Part shown: positions 44,685 through 55,200 of the stretch, piece by piece
Layout: every line of letters starts with the position of its first letter
Position numbering within the stretch: the stretch's first letter is position 1
Assembly (NCBI RefSeq): GCF_005405585.1
Contig: NZ_BJEQ01000020.1
Coordinates: forward strand, 1-64,000
DNA: 64,000 bases
DNA from: Agarivorans sp. Toyoura001
GTDB taxonomy: Bacteria; Pseudomonadota; Gammaproteobacteria; Enterobacterales; Celerinatantimonadaceae
Reading direction: 5' to 3'
Made by a program: the position numbers and the translations under genes
The notes under the pieces: generated by a model
Told to the model about the DNA's origin: nothing
Database searches by the model: none
The model's input: only the letters and a program-made list of their open reading frames with translations

Positions 44685-45224
44685 GTGATTGATGGGGATG
44701 GTTATCGTCCCAACGTAGGCATCGTTATTTGTAATCAACGTGGTCAAGTTTTATGGGCGCGTAGATATGGTCAACATTCATGGCAGTTTCCTCAAGGAGG
44801 CGTTGACGAGGGAGAGTCTGCTGAACAAGCGATGTATCGTGAGTTACATGAAGAAGTCGGCTTGTTGCCGCAAGACGTAAAAATTTTAGCAACAACCAGA
44901 CATTGGCTGCGTTATAAATTACCAAAACGCTTAATTCGTTGGGATAGTCCGCCGGTTTGTATCGGACAAAAACAAAAGTGGTTTTTGCTGCGTTTAGTGG
45001 GCAAAGAATCGAATATTAAATTTGACCGTTGTGGTCATCCAGAGTTTGATGATTGGCGCTGGGTGAGTTTTTGGTATCCCGTAAGACAGGTGGTGTCTTT
45101 TAAGCGGGAGGTTTATCGTCGTGCTTTAAAAGAGTTCGTTACTGCGGCTTTACCCTTTAACCGTTCGGACAAAAGCCAAAGTAAAGATAAGCGACGACGC
45201 TTCAAAAAGCGCAAGGGAGCATAG
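44685..45224 (+). CDS. rppH: RNA pyrophosphohydrolase RppH
   Basis: Nudix hydrolase that removes pyrophosphate from 5' ends of mRNAs and so starts RNase E decay. The Nudix box [20 protein letters not shown] (about 38-57) is complete, preceded by QHSWQFPQ. The GTG at 44685 gives [17 protein letters not shown], the family start. The last 20 residues are basic ([13 protein letters not shown]). It precedes ptsP by three bases, as in E. coli, so the two are one operon. Confidence 0.96.
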   Translation: MIDGDGYRPNVGIVICNQRGQVLWARRYGQHSWQFPQGGVDEGESAEQAMYRELHEEVGLLPQDVKILATTRHWLRYKLPKRLIRWDSPPVCIGQKQKWFLLRLVGKESNIKFDRCGHPEFDDWRWVSFWYPVRQVVSFKREVYRRALKEFVTAALPFNRSDKSQSKDKRRRFKKRKGA

Positions 45225-45227
45225 CAA

Positions 45228-47495
45228 GTGTTAGGAGAGTTACGCGCCATTGTTGAACAGGTAAGCAATGCCGATACTCTCGACAGTGCGCTTGCTATTT
45301 TAGTTAAACAAATCCGTCACACTATGCTTACCGACTGCTGCTCGGTATATGTGACTGACTCGCAACAGCAACATTTAGTGTTACGTGCAACCGACGGCCT
45401 CGCTAGCGAAGCCGTTGGTAAAGCCTTTATGCCGCTTGGCGAAGGGGTTGTTGGCCAAGTGGCCATGCGTGAAGAGCCCATTAACTTAGCCGACGCCCGG
45501 CTTAATCCTCACTTTAAGTATCTTCCTGAAACCGCCGAAGACGGTTTCTTTTCCTTTTTAGGCACGCCTATTACCCACCAACGCAAAGTGTTAGGGGTAT
45601 TGGTGGTTCAGCAATCAGAAACGCGTAGTTTTGATCAAAGCGAAGAATCTTTTCTTGTTACCTTGGCTGCCCATCTGGCGGGTGTATTAGCAAATACTGA
45701 TTTTCAAGCAGTATTGAATGAGCCTTCTAAGCAGAAATGGAGCGAGGCAATTAAAGCGGGCTCTAGCTCTAGCGGAATTGCAATTGCTCGGGCTTGGATT
45801 AACCGCTCTTCTGGCGCCTTGGAGTTACAGCAAATTCAGAAAGCCAGCGATGTTTCGCATCAATTAGCACGGTTTAATGGCGCGTTAGACATTACCCGCG
45901 ATGAATTTCATAGCCTTGCCATTAAGCTCTCTGAACAACTTCCAAAAGATGTCGCCTCTATCTTTGAGGTGTATCAGCACATGTTGGCTGATGCCAGTTT
46001 GGCCGGAGATATTCGCCGTAAAATCGAAGAAGGGTACCAGGTTGAAGGGGCTTTACGTTTAGTGATAGAGCACTACGTTAAGCAGTTTCAAGAAATGAAT
46101 GACCCTTACTTGAAGGAGCGTGCAGTTGACGTTAAAGACGTTGGTTTGCGCTTACTACATGCTTTAGAGCTTGGCCCTAATGCTGATTTGCTACCTACTG
46201 AACCAGTAATAGTGGTCGCAGAAGAAGTGACTGCGACTATGTTTGCGCAAATTCCTCGTCAGTTTCTTGCCGGTGTTGTTTCACAACGTGGAGCAGCCAA
46301 CTCCCACGCGGCGATTTTAGCGCGAGCCATGGGCATTCCTGCGCTAATGGGCTTAAGTTTTAATGTTAATAAACTCCGTGGTTGCGAGTTGATTCTAGAT
46401 GGTTATTCAGGTGAGTTATTCGTAGAGCCAGACAAAATTATTCGTGATGAGTATTTGGCTTTGCTCGCTCAAGAGAGCGAGATCAATAGTTTAGTTCAGC
46501 ATGACTTAGATAAACCGGCGCTAAGTACCGATGGGGTAGCAGTAGAAATGCTGATCAATGCCGGGTTAAGTGCAGATAGTGACATTGCCGTTAATGCTGG
46601 CGCCGACGGTGTAGGACTTTACCGCACCGAAGTTCCCTTTTTGATGCAAGACCGCTTCCCGTCTGAAGACGAACAATATATTCGATATCGAGATATATTG
46701 AAGAGCTACAGTGGTAAAGAAGTATGCATGCGCACCTTAGATGTGGGGGGAGATAAACAGCTTCCGTATTTTCCTATTGTGGAAGAAAATCCATTTTTGG
46801 GCTGGCGTGGAATACGCTTAACCCTTGATCATCCAGAGATCTTTTTAGTGCAAGCGCGTGCTATGTATCGCTCGGCGATAGAGTGCGGCAATTTGTGCAT
46901 TATGTTACCGATGATTAGCTGCTTAAATGAAGTTGATGAAGCATCGCGTTTATTGGAGCAAGCTTGGGCAGAAGTGGTTGATGAGTTGGATTTACGTGAG
47001 CCTCCAGAGCGACCCAAACATGGGGTGATGCTTGAGGTGCCGTCGGTGTTGTTTTTACTGCCAGAGTTGGCTCAGCGAGTTGATTTTTGGTCGGTGGGCA
47101 GCAATGATTTAACCCAATATTTATTAGCAGTGGATCGCAACAATACTCGAGTTGCTGAGCTATTTGATACTTTCCACCCGGCGGTGGTGCGAGCCCTTAA
47201 TCAGATTATTGAGCAGGCCAATTTAACCAATACTCCTGTGAGCTTTTGTGGTGAGTTAGCGGGTGAGCCGGTGGGAGCCTTGTTAGTGTTGGCTTTAGGT
47301 TATCGCCGCTTAAGTATGAGCAGTTTCAATCTCGCCAAAATCAAGTACATTATTCGCCACGTTAATATGGCTGATCTCACTAAGTTACGTGAACAAATTT
47401 TACTTAGCCAAAGTGGCTCTGCTATTTACAGCTTGTTATATGACTATCTTGAACAGCTGCAGCTGTCTCAGTTAGTGCGCGTGAGTAAACATTAA
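45228..47495 (+). CDS. ptsP: PTS-Ntr enzyme I (PtsP, EI-Ntr)
   Basis: Phosphoenolpyruvate-protein phosphotransferase of the nitrogen-related PTS, phosphorylating NPr. The 755 residues contain an N-terminal GAF domain (about 1-165), the phosphohistidine domain with H360 in GAANSHAAILARAMGIPAL, and the PEP-binding TIM barrel (GVGLYRTEVPFL, MRTLDVGGDKQLPY, WSVGSNDLTQYLLAVDRN). Start is GTG, three bases after rppH. GAF binding of glutamine or 2-oxoglutarate has been reported in relatives. The ligand here is not known. Confidence 0.96.
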   Translation: MLGELRAIVEQVSNADTLDSALAILVKQIRHTMLTDCCSVYVTDSQQQHLVLRATDGLASEAVGKAFMPLGEGVVGQVAMREEPINLADARLNPHFKYLPETAEDGFFSFLGTPITHQRKVLGVLVVQQSETRSFDQSEESFLVTLAAHLAGVLANTDFQAVLNEPSKQKWSEAIKAGSSSSGIAIARAWINRSSGALELQQIQKASDVSHQLARFNGALDITRDEFHSLAIKLSEQLPKDVASIFEVYQHMLADASLAGDIRRKIEEGYQVEGALRLVIEHYVKQFQEMNDPYLKERAVDVKDVGLRLLHALELGPNADLLPTEPVIVVAEEVTATMFAQIPRQFLAGVVSQRGAANSHAAILARAMGIPALMGLSFNVNKLRGCELILDGYSGELFVEPDKIIRDEYLALLAQESEINSLVQHDLDKPALSTDGVAVEMLINAGLSADSDIAVNAGADGVGLYRTEVPFLMQDRFPSEDEQYIRYRDILKSYSGKEVCMRTLDVGGDKQLPYFPIVEENPFLGWRGIRLTLDHPEIFLVQARAMYRSAIECGNLCIMLPMISCLNEVDEASRLLEQAWAEVVDELDLREPPERPKHGVMLEVPSVLFLLPELAQRVDFWSVGSNDLTQYLLAVDRNNTRVAELFDTFHPAVVRALNQIIEQANLTNTPVSFCGELAGEPVGALLVLALGYRRLSMSSFNLAKIKYIIRHVNMADLTKLREQILLSQSGSAIYSLLYDYLEQLQLSQLVRVSKH

Positions 47496-47502
47496 TAATT
47501 AT

Positions 47503-47535
47503 GCCACCAGTCAAAGCTTGTCTCGTGGCCTTTTT
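47503..47535 (+). terminator. Probable terminator after ptsP
   Basis: GCCAC (47503-47507) and GTGGC (47525-47529) close an inner partially paired loop and are followed by CTTTTT. It separates rppH-ptsP from lgt-thyA. Confidence 0.6.
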
Positions 47536-47583
47536 CACTGCAAAATGCCCTTTCTTTTTACTCCCTAAATAGAGCTATTTATC

Positions 47584-48387
47584 GTGTCTACACCTTTGCA
47601 ATTCCCTGAGATTGACCCGATTGCCATAAGCATCGGTCCATTAGACGTGCGCTGGTACGGTTTAATGTATTTATTCGGCTTTTTATTTGCGATGTGGTTA
47701 GGCAACCGCATGGCTGATAAGCCCGGAAGCGGTTGGACACGTGCTGAAGTCAGCGACTTGTTATTCTACGGTTTTGTTGGGGTGATTATTGGTGGCCGTA
47801 TGGGCTACGTCATGTTTTACCAATTCCCGCAGTTTTTAGACGACCCTTTGTATCTATTTAAAATCTGGACGGGCGGCATGTCATTCCATGGTGGCTTGTT
47901 AGGCGTGATTGGCGCAATGATGTGGTTTGCTCGCCACACTAAAAGACACTTCTTTACGGTGGCTGATTTTATTGCGCCGTTGATTCCATTTGGCTTGGCA
48001 ACCGGGCGCTTAGGAAACTTTATGAATGGCGAGTTGTGGGGTCGCGCAACAGACATGCCTTGGGGGATGGTGTTCCCTAGTGGTGGTATGGTGGCAAGAC
48101 ACCCTTCTCAACTATATGAAGTCGCTTTAGAAGGAATTGTACTGTTAGTGTTGTTGTTAATTTACGCTAAACGCAAACCGCCAATGGGAGCGATATCAGG
48201 TGCCTTCTTGCTTGGCTATGGTAGCTTCCGCTTTATTATCGAATTTTTCCGCGAACCCGATAGCCATTTAGGTTTGCTGAGTTTGGGCATGAGCATGGGA
48301 CAAATCTTGTCTCTGCCAATGATTATATTTGGCGCTTTGTTTATCGCTTGGGCTTACCGCCGTAATACCAAAGAGAGTAACGCATGA
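47584..48387 (+). CDS. lgt: Prolipoprotein diacylglyceryl transferase Lgt
   Basis: Inner-membrane enzyme that attaches diacylglycerol to the lipobox cysteine of prolipoproteins, the first step before LspA, which is also in this window. It has 267 residues and seven predicted helices. The Lgt signature is complete: [14 protein letters not shown], with HGGLLGV and HPSQLYE. Start is GTG at 47584. The stop overlaps thyA as ATGA. Confidence 0.96.
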   Translation: MSTPLQFPEIDPIAISIGPLDVRWYGLMYLFGFLFAMWLGNRMADKPGSGWTRAEVSDLLFYGFVGVIIGGRMGYVMFYQFPQFLDDPLYLFKIWTGGMSFHGGLLGVIGAMMWFARHTKRHFFTVADFIAPLIPFGLATGRLGNFMNGELWGRATDMPWGMVFPSGGMVARHPSQLYEVALEGIVLLVLLLIYAKRKPPMGAISGAFLLGYGSFRFIIEFFREPDSHLGLLSLGMSMGQILSLPMIIFGALFIAWAYRRNTKESNA

Positions 48388-49235
48388 AACAGTATTTAGA
48401 TCTTTGCCAACGGATTGTTAACGAGGGTACATGGATTGAAAATGAACGCACCGGTAAACGATGCTTAACGGTTATTAATGCTGATCTTGAATACGATGTC
48501 GCTAACAATGAGTTTCCCTTAGTGACTACTCGCAAAAGCTACTGGAAGGCGGCGATTGCAGAGTTGCTAGGTTATATTCGCGGCTTAGATAATGCTGCTG
48601 AGTTTAAAGCATTAGGCACCCCAACTTGGTTAGCTAACGCGAATGAAAACCAAGCTTGGCTAAATAACCCTGCACGTAAAGGCGACAACGATATGGGGCG
48701 TGTTTACGGGGTTCAAGGGCGTTCATGGCGCAAGCCTGAAGGTGGCTCGGTAGATCAACTCAAAAAAATCGTTGATGACTTAACTAATGGTATTGATGAC
48801 CGCGGTGAAATATTGTCCTTTTATAATCCTGGTGAATTTCACTTGGGGTGTTTAAGACCATGTATGCACACCCATACCTTTTCGTTGTTAGGCGATACTT
48901 TGTATCTCACTTCGTCACAGCGTTCTTGTGATGTGCCGTTAGGGCAAAACTTTAACCAAATTCAGGTGTTTACTTTCTTAGCGTTGATGGCACAAATTAC
49001 CAGCCACAAGGCGGGTAAGGCTTATCATAAAATTGTTAATGCTCACATCTACGAAGATCAGCTTGCACTGATGAAAGACGTGCAGCTTAAACGTGAGCCT
49101 TATGCTGCACCTAAGTTACATATCAACCCTAAAATTAAATCTCTAGAAGATTTAGAAACCTGGGTAACGCTGGATGATTTTGAAGTCAGTGATTACCAGT
49201 TCCACGACCCTATTGCTTATCCGTTTTCGGTTTAA
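48384..49235 (+). CDS. thyA: Thymidylate synthase ThyA
   Basis: Makes dTMP from dUMP with methylene-tetrahydrofolate. The 283 residues carry the catalytic cysteine C182 in [15 protein letters not shown], the nucleotide-binding HIYEDQ and PLVTTRKS. It belongs to the sequence branch with [16 protein letters not shown] in front of the active site, seen in vibrios and relatives, rather than the E. coli branch with PCHAFFQF-like sequence. Translationally coupled to lgt (ATGA). Confidence 0.96.
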   Translation: MKQYLDLCQRIVNEGTWIENERTGKRCLTVINADLEYDVANNEFPLVTTRKSYWKAAIAELLGYIRGLDNAAEFKALGTPTWLANANENQAWLNNPARKGDNDMGRVYGVQGRSWRKPEGGSVDQLKKIVDDLTNGIDDRGEILSFYNPGEFHLGCLRPCMHTHTFSLLGDTLYLTSSQRSCDVPLGQNFNQIQVFTFLALMAQITSHKAGKAYHKIVNAHIYEDQLALMKDVQLKREPYAAPKLHINPKIKSLEDLETWVTLDDFEVSDYQFHDPIAYPFSV

Positions 49236-49245
49236 AGCATCAAAT

Positions 49246-49286
49246 AAAACCTGATAAATCGTTTAAGTCTTGTCAGGTTTTATTTT
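49246..49286 (+). terminator. Terminator after thyA
   Basis: AAAACCTGA (49246-49254) pairs with TCAGGTTTT (49273-49281), followed by ATTTTC. A nine-base-pair stem with an 18-base loop, 10 bases past the thyA stop. Confidence 0.75.
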
Positions 49287-49327
49287 CAATTTGTATTAAT
49301 AAATGGTTAAGCCGTTGCTTGTAGTTT

Positions 49328-49352
49328 TTATCATCGGAATATCCGATGATAA
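49328..49352. promoter_or_regulatory. Perfect palindrome upstream of nhaA
   Basis: TTATCATCGG, AATAT, CCGATGATAA is a perfect 10-base-pair inverted repeat ending about 75 bases before the nhaA start. It could be an operator or an RNA hairpin in the nhaA leader. NhaR, encoded downstream, is a candidate binder. Inference only. Confidence 0.4.
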
Positions 49353-49426
49353 GCGTAATTACAAGTGAATATGTTTTAACACACCGCTGAGTAAAATAAT
49401 GTCTTCATTTTTCTCTGTGAGCTGTT

Positions 49427-50653
49427 ATGAAATCATTTCTTGATCGTTTTTTAAGAATGGAAGCTGCCGGTGGTATCTTGTTGATGCTAGCTGCCGTGGT
49501 AGCACTGTTTATGGCAAACAGTGCTTGGTTATCTCCTGCATATTTCGCATTTCTTGATACCCCATTTCAAGTGCGTATTGCCGAACTCGATATTAACAAG
49601 CCCTTATTGTTGTGGATCAACGATGGGTTAATGGCTGTGTTCTTCTTGGTTATTGGCTTAGAAGTTAAGCGCGAAATGGTTGAAGGAGCGCTGTCATCTA
49701 AAGAACGTGCCTTATTACCTGTAGTCGCTGCGATTGGCGGTATGGTAGTACCCGCAGCCGTATACTTAATATTCAACATTGGTGATACAGAGCTGGCTAA
49801 AGGCTGGGCGATTCCTGCGGCAACTGATATTGCTTTTGCATTGGGTGTTATGGCGCTGCTAGGTAAGCGCGTTCCAGCAAGCTTAAAGGTATTTTTACTG
49901 GCGCTAGCAATCGCCGACGATTTGGGCGTAATTGTTGTTATTGCCTTGTTTTACACCAGTGAAGTCGCGATTATGCCGTTGGTGTGGTCGGTGGCAGCAA
50001 CCCTTGGTTTATGGATGCTTAATCGGCGCGGACATGGTGGCTTAAGCGCATACATGTTGCTTGGTTTAGTGCTTTGGGTAGCGGTGCTTAAGTCGGGCGT
50101 ACACGCCACCTTAGCGGGCGTAATAGTTGGCTTTATGATCCCAATTAAAGCTAACTCAGGCGGCTCTCCGCTGAAGAAGCTAGAGCACGCCTTACACCCT
50201 GCATCGAGCTTTTTCATTGTGCCTATTTTCGCCTTTGCTAATGCGGGTGTTCCTCTGGCCGGAATTAGCTTAGAAAGCTTCCAAAGTCCGTTAGCTTTGG
50301 GTGTTATTCTTGGCTTGTTAGTGGGTAAACCTTTAGGTATTTATACCTGTAGCCGCATAGCGATTCGTGCTGGCTGGGCTAAGTTGCCAGAAGGTGCTAA
50401 CAACATGCAGTTACTTGCAACGTCTATGCTGTGTGGTATTGGTTTCACTATGTCTATCTTTATCTCGTCGTTAGCCTTTGCGGGTCAAACTGATTTGATA
50501 GGACTGTCGCGTTTAGCTATATTGGCAGGCTCGGTGACTGCAGCATTGTTGGGTTACGGTTTATTGCACAGGTCTACCCGTGAAGAAGCCGCTAAGCTAG
50601 CAGAGCTAGAGCTCGGTCAATCCAGCAAAACATTAAGTACGTCTTCCATGTAG
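49427..50653 (+). CDS. nhaA: Na+/H+ antiporter NhaA
   Basis: Inner-membrane antiporter that expels one Na+ for two protons, important for a marine cell at alkaline pH. It has 408 residues and 12 helices. The paired aspartates of the ion site are in [17 protein letters not shown], and the family start [20 protein letters not shown] is present, with [17 protein letters not shown]. The C-terminal tail is slightly longer than in E. coli. Followed by its regulator gene nhaR. Confidence 0.96.
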   Translation: MKSFLDRFLRMEAAGGILLMLAAVVALFMANSAWLSPAYFAFLDTPFQVRIAELDINKPLLLWINDGLMAVFFLVIGLEVKREMVEGALSSKERALLPVVAAIGGMVVPAAVYLIFNIGDTELAKGWAIPAATDIAFALGVMALLGKRVPASLKVFLLALAIADDLGVIVVIALFYTSEVAIMPLVWSVAATLGLWMLNRRGHGGLSAYMLLGLVLWVAVLKSGVHATLAGVIVGFMIPIKANSGGSPLKKLEHALHPASSFFIVPIFAFANAGVPLAGISLESFQSPLALGVILGLLVGKPLGIYTCSRIAIRAGWAKLPEGANNMQLLATSMLCGIGFTMSIFISSLAFAGQTDLIGLSRLAILAGSVTAALLGYGLLHRSTREEAAKLAELELGQSSKTLSTSSM

Positions 50654-50684
50654 TTAAATTGAAGGCCGAACAATAACAATGATG

Positions 50685-50706
50685 CAAACCCCGTTTTCGG
50701 GGTTTG
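50685..50706 (+). terminator. Hairpin between nhaA and nhaR
   Basis: CAAACCCCG, loop TTTT, CGGGGTTTG: a perfect nine-base-pair stem ending 14 bases before the nhaR start. It lacks a long T-run, so it may only reduce readthrough into nhaR or stabilise the nhaA message. Confidence 0.5.
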
Positions 50707-50720
50707 CTGTTAGGTAAGGC

Positions 50721-51659
50721 ATGTCACATTTAAACTACAACCATCTTTACTACTTTTGGATGACCTACAAGCGAGGATCGGTAACTGCTGCCGCTGAGGC
50801 GTTGTTTTTAACCCCACAAACCGTAACGGGCCAAATTAAGCAACTGGAACAGCGTTTAGCGGGTGAGTTGTTTATTCGCCGAGGCCCTAAAATAACCCCT
50901 ACCGAACTGGGCCAGCTGGTCTATAAATATGCCGATCGAATGTTCAGTCTCAGTTATGAAATGCTCGATATCGTTAACTATTCACAACAAGATAAATTAT
51001 TGTTTGAGGTGGGTGTCGCTGACGCTTTATCGAAACGTTTAGCTAGCCGTATTTTGCTTTCTGCTGTGCCACCCGACGGTAATATTCGCCTACGTTGTGT
51101 TGAGTCTACCCACGAATTGCTTTTATCTCAGTTAGCAGAGCACAAGTTAGATATGATTTTGTCAGACTGTGGTTTGGACAACGCTCAGCAAGACGGCGTG
51201 CTGAGCAAGAAACTGGGGGAAAGCGGCATTGCGTTTTTTGCTAACGAACCACTTCCTCTCTTGCCATTTCCTGCTTGTTTAGAACAACGTAGTCTATTGC
51301 TGCCCGGCAGACGTAGCTCTTTAGGCCGAAAACTGTGGACTTGGTTTGATGAGCTAGGTTTAAAAGTATCGGTATTAGGAGAATTTGATGATGCCGCGTT
51401 AATGAAAGCGTTTGGTGCATATACCGACGGTATTTTTGTTGCTCCAGCCATATATACGGAAGAAATTTTGGCTAACCCTAATACACGCTTATTAGGCATC
51501 ACTAATGAGTTAACGGAGGAATATCACGTGCTGTTTGCGGAGCGAATGATTCAACACCCTTCGGTAAAACAGCTTTGTAATAGTGACTTTTCAACCTTGT
51601 TCTCAGGTGAGCAGCAATTACAAAATGTGGATGAGATTCTAAACATCAGTTGTGACTAG
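50721..51659 (+). CDS. nhaR: LysR-type regulator NhaR
   Basis: LysR-family activator of nhaA that responds to Na+ in E. coli. The 312 residues start with a winged helix-turn-helix, [22 protein letters not shown] then [13 protein letters not shown], close to NhaR of E. coli, and continue with an effector-binding domain. It lies directly after nhaA, as in enterics. The likely target is the nhaA promoter region, where a palindrome is present. Confidence 0.93.
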   Translation: MSHLNYNHLYYFWMTYKRGSVTAAAEALFLTPQTVTGQIKQLEQRLAGELFIRRGPKITPTELGQLVYKYADRMFSLSYEMLDIVNYSQQDKLLFEVGVADALSKRLASRILLSAVPPDGNIRLRCVESTHELLLSQLAEHKLDMILSDCGLDNAQQDGVLSKKLGESGIAFFANEPLPLLPFPACLEQRSLLLPGRRSSLGRKLWTWFDELGLKVSVLGEFDDAALMKAFGAYTDGIFVAPAIYTEEILANPNTRLLGITNELTEEYHVLFAERMIQHPSVKQLCNSDFSTLFSGEQQLQNVDEILNISCD

Positions 51660-51965
51660 CTGCAGCTGGTATAAAAATTATTTAATATTATTTATTGAAT
51701 AAGCGAAACAATATACCGTTTTAAAACACTTTTCTTATTGTGAGTAATATCAAATATTTTGGTTTGACCTTGAGCATTATTTGAAGCCGCGCATGTTTAG
51801 CGCTTATCTTGCTTAATTATTCACCTCCCAAGCGCTACTCTGCTATTTATAAAATACAGAACAATATTTGGGCCTTTAGCAAAATAGGCTAAGCAATAGC
51901 TGCTATTGCGCTCAATAGAATAATAATTGTTGGCAATAACGACCAACACAAAATGTTTCTGGTAA

Positions 51966-51988
51966 CTCCCTGTTATGGAGGGTTTTTT
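51966..51988 (+). terminator. Terminator-like hairpin between nhaR and the GH57-like gene
   Basis: A short CTCC/GGAG stem and six Ts. It may end nhaR readthrough or a small RNA, or act as a leader terminator for the downstream enzyme gene. Confidence 0.5.
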
Positions 51989-52020
51989 CGCCATGGCACT
52001 GAGCTGTAGTACAGAGGCCT

Positions 52021-52075
52021 CGCTAAATTATAGGTATATCTCAACCTGATTTAGTGGGTGATGCCGTAAGGTATC
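52021..52075 (+). promoter_or_regulatory. Structured leader element upstream of the GH57-like gene
   Basis: CGCTAAAT (52021-52028) pairs with ATTTAGTG (52049-52056), enclosing a small GGT/ACC stem. It is followed at once by GATGCC, loop GTAA, GGTATC (52060-52075), a six-pair hairpin with a GNRA tetraloop. Two adjoining helices with such a loop suggest a folded RNA. It matches no riboswitch class I can name. Confidence 0.35.
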
Positions 52076-52212
52076 TGAGCGCAGAAACAAACAGTAGTAG
52101 GGTTATATAAATCGGTTAACACTAAACGTTCCCATGTTTGGCTTCTGTATTTTTAACAGCGAGTAAGCGTATGAGTGGCCTTAAGCCACGAGTGCGGGAA
52201 AGGAAGCAAATC

Positions 52213-55200
52213 ATGAAAAAGGTGTTTGCCATAAGTATGGTGGCAGCGTCGATCTCTGCGCAGGCGGAAATTGCAGCGACTCATATTTATCATAATCATA
52301 TGCCAAATTTTTGGCCGTACTACGATGTAAGTCAATATGAAGGTTTGTCGGTAGGCGACCCCGTTCGTTATGCCTACGACGGCCAAGTCATTAACCTCAA
52401 GAATAGTCCTCCAGCTAACTACACGTTTTATATTCCCGGTAGCGGTGCCCCAATGCCGCACGACGATTTAGTCTCTTATTATCAGCATCATGCTAAAAAA
52501 GGTGCCTACTTAAGTTGGCCAATGGATACGGCCAAAGGCAACAACGGCAATCATCCTCAAAGCCAAACGCATGTCACCATGTCAGCATCAGTGATTAACA
52601 ACGTGCAGAGTTTTGGCGAGTTAGGTAATTTGGACGGTTACAATTTGGGCTGGGGTGCTTATTGGCGTGATACCCAAAACAGTACTAAGACCAGCGGTGG
52701 TTTTAATGCTCTAGACACTATCCACTTCTCTGGTCACCACACCATGGGGCCTTTGGTGGGTAATGACTATTTCTTAAAAGATTTGATTTATCAAAACGTT
52801 ACTTTGGCTCAAGATTATTTCTTAGGTGATTCATTTAAATCATCTAAAGGCTTCTTCCCAACAGAGCTAGGCTTTTCTGAGCGAATTATTCCGGTATTGA
52901 CCAAGTTAGGCATTGAGTGGTCAGTATTAGGTAACGTGCATTACTCGCGTACCTTACGTGATTACCCTTACCTAAACGACCCGGGTAAAGACACCTTAAT
53001 CTCACCACCTAACCGTGCCGACTTACAAAACGTTAGTGATATTGGTGCTTGGACTGAACTGCACATGTTTAATGAGCAGCAGGTTACCTACAATAAATTC
53101 CCTTTTGCTTCTATTCCGCACTGGGTGCAATACGTAGATCCTAATACCGGCGAGCAGCATAAGGTGGCGGGTATTCCGGTAGAGCAAGCGAGTTCTTGGG
53201 AAGAGGGCTACCAAGGCTCTGTAACTGCTGATGTGCTTAAAGCATTTGAAGGTGACGCAGCATCGCTTGGTAGAACTCAGTATTTCACTATTGCTCACGA
53301 TGGCGATAACTCATCTGGACGTGCTGGCGACGGCGGTACTTGGGCCAACTCAGGTAACGTAACCTATGCAGACAGTTCGGTTCGCGGTATGGGGGTGGAT
53401 GAATATCTAAAAGCTTACCCAATTCCTGCGGATGACATTGTTCACGTACAAGATGGCTCTTGGATTGATACTCGAGATTCATCTGCTGATCCAACGTGGT
53501 ATCACTGGCATATTCCAGTGGGTGTGTGGCGTGGCCAAATGGCTGATTTTAATACTGCCAATGGCACTGATTTTGTCGCCACTCGCGAGCATATGGTATC
53601 GCTAGAGCTAGGTTATCATTATCTAGAGCGTAACTTTGCCTTACTGCAAGCGGCAGAAAACTACGCAAAAACAGCTGAGCAAATCTGGTTAGACAATAAC
53701 CCTAACCATTGGAGCCCAAGCACCGCGCGTGATAACGAAGTGACCTACCCAGGTAACCAGTTAAACCCGTGGATGATGTCTTACCCTGTTAAAGGTGATG
53801 CCGGAAACAACTACGCCGGTGGTGCAAACCCAGCTGAATTAGGTTGGTATTTCTTGCTAGCATCTATTGATTCAGGTTTTGGTTATTATGACGAAAACGT
53901 TGATGACGGGGTAAAACCTACCATTTCGTTTAATCAGTCTTTGCACTTCACTACACCTTATGTAGATGCCAACTTGAGCCAAGATAAAACCGGCCCGTCT
54001 GTTTGGTGGCCTCAGCGCTACCCTTACAATCCTGGTAGTGCCAACTCAAGTAAGGCTGAAGGGTGGGCGACGGTTTACGCTGATACTAAGTTTGCTATTT
54101 ACACCTATGGTTATGACGTAAATGGCATTCAAGATATTAAAGTTAAGGTACGTGTTCACAAAGATAAGTGGGCGACCGCAACCGATAAAACCTTTAAGTT
54201 GTACGATCCAAGTGCTCACAGCAGCGATCCAAATGTTGACCCATCGCGTGTAGGTGAATGGCAAAGCTTTGACATGAATGAACGCGACTTAAGTGGCGAT
54301 ATCAATGGTGTGACTTGGCAGCCTTCTGGTAAAGAAATGTTTGATGTAGTACCTGCCCAAGAAATTGGTAACTTGTACTTCAGCTACATTGACCAATACC
54401 AGGAGCAATTGCTTGATTACTACATTGAAGCAACAGATAGCAAAGGCAATGTGACTCGTTCTGAGATTCAACAAGTTTACGTAGGTGCTGGCCAGTTTAG
54501 TTCGGTGGGCGGTAAAACAGTTGAAGATGTTAATGGCGCAATTGCTGGCGAAGCCATGTTCTTTACTGATGGCGTGGTAGTGGGAGATAAACGCCCTGTT
54601 GCCAATATAGATGCTACTGGTGGAGAAGTGGCATTGGGTACCGTTGTTACCTTAAGTGCTGCAGGCTCTTCAGATGAAGAAGGTCCAATTGCTAGTTACT
54701 TATGGAGCACTGGTGAAACTACCCCTTCAATTACAGTTACGCTAAATGAACGTACTACTGTGTCGGTGACTGTGACCGATAGCGTGGGTCAAAAAGCCTC
54801 TACCAGTGTGACTTATCGTATTATTGGTCAGTCTCTTACTTCAACGGTGTACTATCAAGACAACAGCGGTTGGGGGCAAGTATGTTTGCATTACACCGTT
54901 GATGGTGCGGTAACTTGGACAGTGGCACCTGGCGAAGCTATGCAAAGTGTTGGTGGTAACTGGTACAGCTTAACCGTAGACCTAGTGGATGGTACTCAAC
55001 TAGAGTTTGTCGCTAACAACTGTAGCGGTACATGGGATAATAATGGCGGTCAAAACTACAAAGTAGATGATGGCAGTTGGAATGTTGTCTCGGGAGCCAT
55101 CGCAGCAGGTATACCAGATGGTTTAGATGGTAACGCGGCACCCGTAGCTGCTATTAGCCCTAGCAGCCAAACAGTAGCGAAAGGCTCTGTGGTGACCTTA

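Larger units (their letters stand above)
51660..52212. other. Long leader/intergenic region before the GH57-like gene
   Basis: A 553-base AT-rich gap with no gene. Two hairpins stand near the middle: TGTTGG/CCAACA at 51928-51948, then CTCC/GGAG followed by TTTTTT at 51966-51988, which looks like an intrinsic terminator. The distance from nhaR (about 310 bases) leaves room for a small RNA ending here. A further structured element lies at 52021-52075 (listed separately). Confidence 0.4.

Noticed and set aside
45228-47495. ptsP as the general sugar PTS enzyme I
   Set aside because: It carries an N-terminal GAF domain and lies between rppH and lgt, which marks EI-Ntr.
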